Below the pieces are notes generated by a model. The model searched no databases, was not told where the DNA came from, and saw only the letters and a list, made by a program, of their open reading frames with translations. From Pseudomonas fluorescens (GTDB lineage Bacteria > Pseudomonadota > Gammaproteobacteria > Pseudomonadales > Pseudomonadaceae), in the NCBI RefSeq assembly GCF_001623525.1, contig NZ_CP015225.1:372001-436000 (forward strand): a DNA stretch of 64,000 bases, in the 5' to 3' direction. Shown piece by piece: positions 49,875-56,957 of this stretch. The stretch's first letter is position 1. Every line of letters starts with the position of its first letter. The position numbers and the translations under genes were made by a program.

Positions 49875-50822
49875 CTAAATGCCTTTCGGTAAGTATTCGC
49901 TCTGGTTCTTCAGCAGGGCGAATACCACTCGGGCAAGCTTGCGGGCCAGTGCCACTAATGCTTCGGTTGTGCTGAGTCCCCGGGCCCTTAGTGCCTCATA
50001 AAAACCCTTCCATGCCGCTGTGCGCCTTGCCGACATCGCGGCGTTATGCATCAATCGACGGGCCTCTGGGTCACCTCGCTTAGACAGGCAGCGGCGTCCC
50101 TTCTTTTTCCCTGAGTCCGATATACGCAGGTCTAGGCCCAGAAAAGCGATGAAGGCATCGGCATTTCTGAAATCCCCACGCTGAAACGACGTGAGCAAAC
50201 GGGCACCGTTCAACAGGCCAATGCCTTCGACTTTCATGCAACGCTTGAGCTGAGCGCCCAAGCCAGCGGCTTCCAACTGCGTCTGGATTGTTTTCTCGAG
50301 CAAGATCTCCAGTCGTTGCATGGCTTTTATCTGGTTCTCAAAGGCCCTTTTGAGCAACGGTTCGTTGGACCAACTTTGCTTGAGGCTGACACGCGCCTGG
50401 ACCAAGGCTGCCCGACGTCGGAAGAGGCTTATAAGCCGGCAATACAAGGGCGATGGCGGGGTCCACGGGTGCAACTGGTGGCCTTCGTTGTTCAAGTAGC
50501 GAGCCAACAACCGAGCATCCAGCGCATCGGTTTTAGCGCGAACTTTCACACCTTTGCGGTAATGGCTGAGCTCGTAGCCGCCGATCATGTAGATCACACA
50601 GCCTTTCGCATAAGCCAGGTCGGCGAATTCCTGATGATAGATATTGGTGGCTTCGATGGCGACATCCACTGGCGCGGACAACTCCTTGAGCCACTTTTTG
50701 ATCGCTGCCTTGGTGTTGGGGATCGCTTCCAGTCGATCTGTTTCTGCGTGATAAATCACCAACTCATCTTTGGCGACATCAACACCCACGATCGGCTTTG
50801 CGACAGAAACCGGCATTGCCAT
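49875..50822 (-). CDS. IS110-family transposase/recombinase (DEDD)
   Basis: The 315-residue recombinase has the RuvC-like DEDD site: Asp15 (IVGVDVAKDE), Glu57 (VAIEATN), Asp99 and Asp102 (KTDALDA). The C-terminal transposase_20 domain contains MKVEGIGLLNGARLLTSFQRGDF and the serine region DLRISDSGKKKGRRCLSKRG (residues 231-250), with candidate catalytic serines 235 and 237. IS110 recombinases are guided to their site by a bridge RNA encoded in the element. The ATG at 50822 has GGAGGA upstream. The frame is intact, so it may be active. Confidence 0.95.
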   Translation of the reverse strand: MAMPVSVAKPIVGVDVAKDELVIYHAETDRLEAIPNTKAAIKKWLKELSAPVDVAIEATNIYHQEFADLAYAKGCVIYMIGGYELSHYRKGVKVRAKTDALDARLLARYLNNEGHQLHPWTPPSPLYCRLISLFRRRAALVQARVSLKQSWSNEPLLKRAFENQIKAMQRLEILLEKTIQTQLEAAGLGAQLKRCMKVEGIGLLNGARLLTSFQRGDFRNADAFIAFLGLDLRISDSGKKKGRRCLSKRGDPEARRLMHNAAMSARRTAAWKGFYEALRARGLSTTEALVALARKLARVVFALLKNQSEYLPKGI

Positions 50823-50862
50823 TGAAAATCCTCCGGGCTAAGGTTTGAACACTTGAAGGGTT

Positions 50863-51007
50863 CACCCAGAGGCGCAGGCTTGTTCCTATCGTCGGTCTAG
50901 GCCAGATGCATTCTTTATCGGCGCTTGGGTGAAAGGAGGAGGGGTGAAATCTCCCACGGTCTGTACTGCGGCTAACAGTCAGAATCGAGCTTTGTCCCTC
51001 CTCCTCC
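50863..51007 (-). ncRNA. Putative IS110 bridge RNA
   Basis: Read on the minus strand there are two stem-bounded loops. The first (51007 down to 50935) is closed by GGAGGAGG pairing with CCTCCTCC. It holds AAGCTCG (50992-50986), identical to the seven bases left of the core in the target, and GTGGGAG (50957-50951), complementary to the CT core plus CCCAC to its right. The second loop (50931-50863) is closed by CACCCA/TGGGTG. It holds AGAAT (50914-50910), matching the element's right end before the core, and ACAAG (50883-50879), complementary to CTTGT at the left end. This is the target-loop and donor-loop plan of IS110 bridge RNAs; exact transcript ends are not known. Confidence 0.75.
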
Positions 51008-51028
51008 CTTCAAGTCCTACCATACAAG

Positions 51029-51049
51029 CGAGCTTGCTCGCGATGACGG
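51029..51049. repeat. REP fragment at the right IS junction
   Basis: CGAGCTTGCTCGCGATGACG is the right part of the REP split by the IS110 element. It continues the TGTGGGAG at 49844-49851. Confidence 0.88.
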
Positions 51050-51374
51050 CAGCCCATTCACCAGGGGGGCTGAAGCTGCTGCGCCAAGCGCAGATTCTGC
51101 CGAAAACAACGCTTTGCAGAGCCGTTTGGCGCACCATAACTGCCCGCAAACCCAAAGAAACACGGGCGCGACGCCCACGCCTGGAGCATCCCGCAAAGTC
51201 TGCTGAGCGAGCCCCGCAAAACGGTGGTTTGTACCAAGCGGCCGGTATTTTTAACGATTTATCCACGGTCTCATGGTGTTGTAATGAAAACGTGATGCAG
51301 CGTTGCACCGATGCCTCACGAAAGGCGCCATGTTCGCCTCGTCGAGCCTTCAACAACAATCCAGGACCGCACTC
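51029..51374. other. 346-bp region upstream of the catabolic operon
   Basis: After the REP remnant there is non-coding DNA that should contain the promoter of the long plus-strand operon starting at 51375. An AT-rich stretch (TATTTTTAACGATTTATCCA, about 51247-51266) is the best promoter candidate. No gene, operator pair or RNA could be supported. Confidence 0.5.
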
Positions 51375-52043
51375 ATGAGCTTTCTTCGACCCAAGTACAT
51401 CACCTTCGACTGCTACGGCACGTTGACCAATTTCCAGATGGGCACCATGACCCGCGAGCTGTTCGCCGACCGTGTCGATGCCGGGCAGATGGACCAGTTC
51501 GTCAAGGATTTCTCCGCTTATCGCCTGGACCAGGTGATGGGTGACTGGCGGCCCTATGATGAAATCATCAAGACCTCCCTGATGCGGGTCTGCAAGCGTT
51601 GGGGCGTCGAATATCGTGGCGAAGGCCAGCTCTATTACGACGCCGTGCCAAGCTGGGGCCCCCACGCCGATGTACCGGCGGGCCTGTCGAAAATCGCCGA
51701 CAAGATCCCCCTGGTGATTTTTTCCAACGCGATGGACGAGCAGATCATGTCCAACGTCGACAAGCTCGGCGCGCCTTTTTACAAAGTCTTCACCGCCCAA
51801 CAGGCCCAGGCCTACAAGCCGCGCCTGGCCGCGTTCGAATTCATGCTCGATAACCTTGGCTGCGGACCGGAAGACGTCCTGCATGTGTCGTCGAGCTTCC
51901 GCTACGACCTGATGTCGGCCCACGACATGAAGATCAAGCACAAGGCCTTCGTCGCCCGCGGTCATGAACAACCGGCCAACGCTGCCTTTGGCTACCAACA
52001 GATCTTGGACATCGGCGGGTTGCCCGCTCTGGTCGGGCTCTGA
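51375..52043 (+). CDS. Haloacid dehalogenase-like hydrolase (type II)
   Basis: The 222-residue HAD-superfamily protein has motif I YITFDCYGTLTNF (nucleophile Asp), motif II in LVIFSNAMD, motif III lysine around AQAYKPRLAAFEFML and motif IV near VSSSFRYDLMSAHDMK. It is of the L-2-haloacid dehalogenase type II subfamily, but many such proteins act on phosphates or unknown substrates. The ATG at 51375 has AGGA upstream. It is the first gene of the long catabolic operon, 36 bp before the amine oxidase gene. Confidence 0.88.
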   Translation: MSFLRPKYITFDCYGTLTNFQMGTMTRELFADRVDAGQMDQFVKDFSAYRLDQVMGDWRPYDEIIKTSLMRVCKRWGVEYRGEGQLYYDAVPSWGPHADVPAGLSKIADKIPLVIFSNAMDEQIMSNVDKLGAPFYKVFTAQQAQAYKPRLAAFEFMLDNLGCGPEDVLHVSSSFRYDLMSAHDMKIKHKAFVARGHEQPANAAFGYQQILDIGGLPALVGL

Positions 52044-52079
52044 GTCTCGACGCACGCTTGAAGGCGAAAGGGGTTAGAC

Positions 52080-53354
52080 ATGGGCAGTGAGTCCTATTGG
52101 CTCGACACCGCACCGGCGTTCACCGGTGCTCAGCTCGGCGGATTGCCCGGGCAGGTCGATGTCGCCATCGTCGGTGGCGGCTTCACCGGCCTGGCGGCGG
52201 CGCGGGCCCTGGCCTTGAAGGGGGCCAGCGTGGCGGTGCTGGAAGCGGGCAGGGTGATTGGCGAGGCGTCAGGGCGCAACGGTGGGCATTGCAGTACCGG
52301 CGTGGCCCAGGATTACGCGGCGCTCACCGCCAGCCTCGGCGCCGACAAGGCCCGGGCGTATTACCAAGCCTATGAAAACGCCGTGCACAGCGTTGTGACG
52401 CTGGTGGAGCAAGAGCAGATTGCTTGCGACCTCAAGCGCAACGGCAAGCTCAAGCTGGCTGCCAAGCCGATGCATTACGAAGGGTTGGCGCGCACCTGTG
52501 AATTGATCCGCAAGGAAGTCGATGCCGAGGTCGAGTTGCTTTCGGCCCAGGAGACGCGGGCGGAAGTCAATTCGGCGCAGTTTCATGGCGGCTTGTTGCA
52601 GCGCAATGGTGTGCAGATGCATGTCGGGCGTTTCGGCGTCGGCCTGGCCGAAGCGGCTGCCCGTCACGGTGCGTTGATCTTCCAGGGCGTAGCGGTGCAG
52701 GACTGGAAGGCCAGTGCCGGCGGCTATCGAGTCAACACCAGCAAAGGGGCGCTGCAGGCCTCGCAGATCCTGCTGGCGACCGGTACCTGTCAGCAGGGCG
52801 GCCTGGGCTGGTATCGGCGGCGAATCGTGCCGGTGGGCAGTTTCGTGATCGCCACCGAGGTATTGCCCCAGGTGTTGATCGACAACTTGCTGCCGGCACG
52901 CCGCTCCTATGTCACCAGCCGCATGATCGGTAACTACTTTCGCCTGACCCCGGACAACCGCTTGCTGTTTGGCGGCCGTGCGCGGTTTGCCATGTCCGAC
53001 AGTGTTTCCGATGCCAAGAGCGGCAAGGTGTTGCAGGCCGCCATGGTGCAGATGTTCCCGCAGTTGGCGAACACCCGGATCGACTATTGCTGGGGCGGCC
53101 TGGTGGACATGACCTCCGATCGCCTGCCCCGGGCCGGCCAGCATGGCGGGGTTTATCACTCCATGGGCTACAGCGGCCACGGTGTGCAGATGTCGGTGCA
53201 CATGGGCCAGGTCATGGCCGAGGTCATGGCCGGCAAGGTCGAGGCCAACCCTTGGCGCGAACTGGACTGGCCGGCCATTCCCGGGCACTTCGGCAAGCCT
53301 TGGTTTTTGCCGCTGGTCGGCGCGTATTACCGCTTGCAGGACTACCTGCACTGA
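52080..53354 (+). CDS. FAD-dependent amine oxidoreductase (DadA/PuuB-like)
   Basis: The 424-residue flavoprotein of the DAO family has VDVAIVGGGFTGLAAARALALKGASVAVLEA as FAD-binding motif near residue 27, the RNGGHCSTG segment, and the closing GYSGHGVQMSVHMGQVMAEVM. It resembles gamma-glutamylputrescine oxidoreductase (PuuB) and D-amino-acid dehydrogenases, so it oxidises an amine or amino acid. It lies between the HAD gene and the ABC importer, separated from the importer by 86 bp that hold a 20-bp palindrome. Confidence 0.9.
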   Translation: MGSESYWLDTAPAFTGAQLGGLPGQVDVAIVGGGFTGLAAARALALKGASVAVLEAGRVIGEASGRNGGHCSTGVAQDYAALTASLGADKARAYYQAYENAVHSVVTLVEQEQIACDLKRNGKLKLAAKPMHYEGLARTCELIRKEVDAEVELLSAQETRAEVNSAQFHGGLLQRNGVQMHVGRFGVGLAEAAARHGALIFQGVAVQDWKASAGGYRVNTSKGALQASQILLATGTCQQGGLGWYRRRIVPVGSFVIATEVLPQVLIDNLLPARRSYVTSRMIGNYFRLTPDNRLLFGGRARFAMSDSVSDAKSGKVLQAAMVQMFPQLANTRIDYCWGGLVDMTSDRLPRAGQHGGVYHSMGYSGHGVQMSVHMGQVMAEVMAGKVEANPWRELDWPAIPGHFGKPWFLPLVGAYYRLQDYLH

Positions 53355-53383
53355 GTTTCACCGCGTTGTTTGGCGTTTCAACC

Positions 53384-53403
53384 ACGTTGCGTTAACGCAA
53401 CGT
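53384..53403. promoter_or_regulatory. 20-bp perfect palindrome before the ABC importer
   Basis: ACGTTGCGTTAACGCAACGT is perfectly self-complementary. It lies between the amine oxidase stop (53354) and the binding-protein start (53441). It is either an operator for an internal promoter of the importer genes or an mRNA hairpin between operon parts. No other copy was found in the window. Confidence 0.7.
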
Positions 53404-53440
53404 CATCGAGCCCTATCATTTTCCGAAAGGTAGAACTGAC

Positions 53441-55084
53441 ATGAGTGACACTAAAAACGGCATCAAAGACCAGTTGATCACCGGTACAGAAAGTCTGCGT
53501 GTTTTCGAAGGGCTCAATCGTGGCATGTCACGCCGGCATGCCTTGCAAATGCTGGGGCTGGCCGGTGTGGCCGCGGCGGGTGCCGGCAGCCTGTTCGGCG
53601 CCGCCGGCAAGCTGCTTGCCGATGAACAGGCGAGCCCCGGCAAAGGCAAGCCCGGCGGGCGTATCCGGGGCGCCGGTATCTCCAGTTCCACCGCCGATAC
53701 CCTGGACCCGGCCAAAGGCTCATCGTCCACGGACTACGTGCGCCATTACATGTTCTACAACGGCCTGACGCGTTTCGACAGCCACATGGTGCCGCAACTG
53801 GAACTGGCCGAACGCATGGACACCACCGATGCCACGCTCTGGGTGATTACCCTGCGCAAGGAAGTGACCTTCCACAACGGCAAGGGCCTCACCGCCGCCG
53901 ACGTGGTGTTTTCCCTGATGCGCCACAAGGACCCGATCACCGGTTCCAAGGTCTTGCCGCTGGCCGAGCAGTTTGCCGAGGTCAAGGCCACCGGCACCCA
54001 TGAAGTGCAGATACGCCTGAGCGGCCCGAATGCCGAGCTGCCATCGATCCTTGCCATTTCCCACCTGCTGATCGTCCCCGAGGGCACCAGCGACTTCAAC
54101 CAGGGCATCGGCACCGGTCCATTCAAGGTCAAGGAGTTCAAGCCTGGGGTGCGTTCCATCGGTGCGCGCAATACCAATTACTGGAAACCTGGCCTGCCGT
54201 ACCTGGACGAAATCGAATTCATCGGCATCGGTGACGAGCCGTCACGGGTCAACGCGTTGCTGTCGGGCGACGTGCAGATCATCAACGAGGTCAACCCGCG
54301 CTCGACCACGCGCATCAAGGACAGCACCACCCATCGTGTAGTGGATTCGCCGTCGGGTAACTACACCGACCTGATCATTCGCCAGGACCAGATGCCCGGC
54401 CAGAGCCCGGAGTTCACCGAGGCGATGAAACTGCTGCTGGACCGCGAACAGGTCAAGTCGGCGATCTTCCGTGGGTTCGCCAGGGTCGGTAACGACCATC
54501 CGATCGCCCCCGGCGCACGCTTCTACAACGCCGACCTGCCGCAACGGACCTACGATCCGGAGAAGGCTCGTTTCCTGCTGAAGAAGGCCGGCATGGAAAG
54601 CATCAGCATGCCGGTGATGTGCTCGCCAGCCGCCACCGGTTCGGTCGACGTTGCCGTGCTGCTGCAGCAATCGGCCAAGGAGGCCGGGCTCAAGCTCAAC
54701 GTCAATCGCCTGCCGAGCGACGGCTACTGGTCCAACCACTGGGCCAAGCACCCGCTGAGCTTTGGCAACATCAACCCACGGCCCAACGCCGACATGATCT
54801 TCTCGCAATTCTTCCAATCGACCGCGCCCTGGAATGAATCCGGCTGGAAAAACCCGCAGTTCGACCAGTTGCTGATCCAGGCCCGGGGTGAAACCGATGA
54901 GGTCAAGCGCGGCAAGATGTACGGGGACATGCAGGCCCTGGTGCATGAACACAGCGGCATCGGCATCCCGGTGTTCATCAGCAACATCGATGGCGTCGAC
55001 CAACGCGTCAAAGGTTATGGCACCAACCCGCTGGGCGGTTTCATGGGCTATATGTTCGCCGAGCAAGTCTGGCTTGACGCTTGA
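53441..55084 (+). CDS. Peptide/opine-type ABC transporter substrate-binding protein
   Basis: The 547-residue extracellular binding protein family 5 member has a twin-arginine signal (SRRHALQMLGLAGVAAAGAG, residues 30-49), so it is likely exported folded. Family features include GGRIRGAGISSSTADTLDPAKGSSSTDYVRHYMFYNGLTRFD and LGGFMGYMFAEQVWLDA. It presents its ligand (dipeptide, opine or related compound) to the permeases DppB- and DppC-like encoded next. The permeases and ATPase genes follow directly, making a complete importer. Confidence 0.93.
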   Translation: MSDTKNGIKDQLITGTESLRVFEGLNRGMSRRHALQMLGLAGVAAAGAGSLFGAAGKLLADEQASPGKGKPGGRIRGAGISSSTADTLDPAKGSSSTDYVRHYMFYNGLTRFDSHMVPQLELAERMDTTDATLWVITLRKEVTFHNGKGLTAADVVFSLMRHKDPITGSKVLPLAEQFAEVKATGTHEVQIRLSGPNAELPSILAISHLLIVPEGTSDFNQGIGTGPFKVKEFKPGVRSIGARNTNYWKPGLPYLDEIEFIGIGDEPSRVNALLSGDVQIINEVNPRSTTRIKDSTTHRVVDSPSGNYTDLIIRQDQMPGQSPEFTEAMKLLLDREQVKSAIFRGFARVGNDHPIAPGARFYNADLPQRTYDPEKARFLLKKAGMESISMPVMCSPAATGSVDVAVLLQQSAKEAGLKLNVNRLPSDGYWSNHWAKHPLSFGNINPRPNADMIFSQFFQSTAPWNESGWKNPQFDQLLIQARGETDEVKRGKMYGDMQALVHEHSGIGIPVFISNIDGVDQRVKGYGTNPLGGFMGYMFAEQVWLDA

Positions 55085-55127
55085 TGCGTGTTGTCTTGCG
55101 GCGTGACATGGCACAAGGGGTAGGGCG

Positions 55128-56084
55128 ATGAATAGCAACACACTTTGGTTGATCGGCCGGCGTCTGGGCGCTGCGGTCGTGACCCTGTTGATCGTATCGA
55201 TGGTGGTGTTCGCCATTACGGCGGTGTTGCCGGGAGACGCGGCGCAACAGTCCCTTGGACAGTTCGCCACGCCTGAGCAAGTGGCGGCGCTACGGGTGAA
55301 GATGGGCCTGGACCAACCGGGTGTGTTGCGCTACCTGCACTGGTTGATGAGCCTGCTCAGCGGTGACATGGGCGTGTCGATCTCCAACGCCACGCCGGTC
55401 AGCGAGTTGATGGCTGGCCGGGTGCCCAACACCCTGATGCTGGCGGCGGCCACGGCGCTGGTGTCGGTGCCCGTGGCGTTGATCCTGGGCATCGGCTCGG
55501 CGATGGGGCGAGGGGGACGCATCGACGGCTTCCTGAGCTTCTTCACCCTGACGATGGTGGCGGTGCCGGAGTTCCTGGTCGCCACCCTTGCAGTGCTGAT
55601 TTTCGCGGTGAACCTGGGTTGGCTTTCGGCGTTGTCCTATTCCAGCGAGATCACTTCGCCTCTGCAATTCATGCGTACCTACGCCTTGCCGGTGATGACC
55701 CTGTGCTGCGTCATCGTTGCGCAGATGGCGCGCATGACCCGGGCGGCGGTGATCGATCAACTCGACAGCCCCTACGTGGAAATGGCCCGTCTCAAAGGTG
55801 TGAGCCCGGTGCGGGTGGTGCTGCGCCATGCCTTGCCCAATGCCATCGGGCCGATCGCCAATGCCATCGCCCTGAGCCTGTCCTACCTGTTGGGTGGGGT
55901 GGTGATCGTCGAGACGATTTTCAACTATCCCGGCATCGCCAGCTTGATGGTCGATGCCGTGACCAACCGCGACATGGCGTTGGTCCAGGCCTGCACCATG
56001 CTGTTTTGTACGGCGTACCTGGCGTTGGTGCTGGTGGCTGACCTGTGCGCGATCCTGTCCAATCCGAGGCTGAGAAACCAATGA
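55128..56084 (+). CDS. ABC transporter permease, DppB/OppB type
   Basis: The 318-residue inner-membrane protein has about six helices. The opening is LIGRRLGAAVVTLLIVSMVVFAITAVLPGDAAQQSLGQFATPEQVAALRVKMGLD, typical of OppB/DppB. The EAA loop that contacts the ATPase is in YVEMARLKGVSPVRVVLRHALPNAIGPI. It overlaps the next permease gene by ATGA. Confidence 0.95.
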   Translation: MNSNTLWLIGRRLGAAVVTLLIVSMVVFAITAVLPGDAAQQSLGQFATPEQVAALRVKMGLDQPGVLRYLHWLMSLLSGDMGVSISNATPVSELMAGRVPNTLMLAAATALVSVPVALILGIGSAMGRGGRIDGFLSFFTLTMVAVPEFLVATLAVLIFAVNLGWLSALSYSSEITSPLQFMRTYALPVMTLCCVIVAQMARMTRAAVIDQLDSPYVEMARLKGVSPVRVVLRHALPNAIGPIANAIALSLSYLLGGVVIVETIFNYPGIASLMVDAVTNRDMALVQACTMLFCTAYLALVLVADLCAILSNPRLRNQ

Positions 56085-56956
56085 ACAATCTCATTGTGAA
56101 ATCCCCGCCTGCGGCGCCCGAACCGGCGTTGGTCAAGGTGTCGCGCAAAACGCCCTGGCTCGGCCTGATCGGCGCCGCGATGTGTGTGATCTGGTTGCTG
56201 GTGGCTATCTTCGGGCCATGGCTGGCGCCGCACCCGGTGGGGGAAGTGGTCTCCGACAACGTCTTCGACAACCTCAGCGCCACTTATCCGCTGGGCACCG
56301 ATTATCTGGGCCGCGACATGCTCAGCCGCATTCTCGTGGGCGCGCGCTTCACGGTGGGCCTGGCGTTGGTGGCGGCGGTGCTGGCCAGTGGGCTGGGCAC
56401 CAGTTGCGCGCTGCTGTCGGTGGTTTCGCCGAAGTGGCTGGACGAGCTGATCAGCCGCCTGATGGACGCCTTCATTTCAATCCCGAGCAAGATGCTGGCG
56501 CTGATCATGGTCTCGGCGTTCGGTTCGTCGGTGACGCTGCTGATCTGCACGGCGGTGCTCAGTTTCATGCCGGGGGCGTTTCGTATCGCCCGCAGCATGG
56601 CGGTGAACATCGAGGCCCTGGAATACGTGCAAGTGGCCCGCACCCGTGGCGAACGCCGGCTGTACATCGCTTGTGTGGAAATCCTGCCGAACATGCTCAA
56701 CCCGGTGCTGACCGACCTGGGCCTGCGTTTCGGCTTCATCGTCCTGCTGCTTAGCGGCATGAGCTTCCTCGGCCTGGGCGTGCAACCGCCGGATGCCGAC
56801 CTGGGCTCGCTGGTGCGGGAAAACATCGGCGGCCTCAACCAGGGGGCGCCGGCCATCGTGATTCCAGCCCTGGCCATCGGCACCCTGACCATCGGCGTCA
56901 ATCTGTTTATCGACCGCTTGTCTTCGCGGCGCAACCGACGTACGGGAGGCCATTGA
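56081..56956 (+). CDS. ABC transporter permease, DppC/OppC type
   Basis: The 291-residue second permease starts at the ATG at 56081, overlapping its partner by four bases. It has the N-terminal helix of OppC proteins, YPLGTDYLGRDMLSRILVGARFTVGLALVAAVLAS, and the EAA loop YVQVARTRGERRLYIACVEILPNMLNPVL. The ATPase gene starts 1 bp after its stop. Confidence 0.95.
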   Translation: MNNLIVKSPPAAPEPALVKVSRKTPWLGLIGAAMCVIWLLVAIFGPWLAPHPVGEVVSDNVFDNLSATYPLGTDYLGRDMLSRILVGARFTVGLALVAAVLASGLGTSCALLSVVSPKWLDELISRLMDAFISIPSKMLALIMVSAFGSSVTLLICTAVLSFMPGAFRIARSMAVNIEALEYVQVARTRGERRLYIACVEILPNMLNPVLTDLGLRFGFIVLLLSGMSFLGLGVQPPDADLGSLVRENIGGLNQGAPAIVIPALAIGTLTIGVNLFIDRLSSRRNRRTGGH

Positions 56957-56957
56957 T

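Larger units (their letters stand above)
49852..51028 (-). mobile_element. IS110-family insertion sequence inserted in a REP
   Basis: The element of about 1177 bp has one transposase gene and a 206-bp non-coding part upstream of it. Near the ends are imperfect inverted repeats: TTCTATGGTGCAGGACT (49853-49869) and AGTCCTACCATACAA (51013-51027), sharing TATGGT and AGGACT. An AG core (CT on the minus strand) is found at both junctions (49850-49851 and 51027-51028), as expected from IS110 recombination on a 2-bp core. The flanks join to an intact REP. The long non-coding region upstream fits the IS110 group, whereas subterminal repeats are more often noted for IS1111 members. Confidence 0.9.

Noticed and set aside
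51029..51374. A sigma-54 (-24/-12) promoter before the catabolic operon
   Set aside because: No GG-N10-GC pair of the right form was found in the region.
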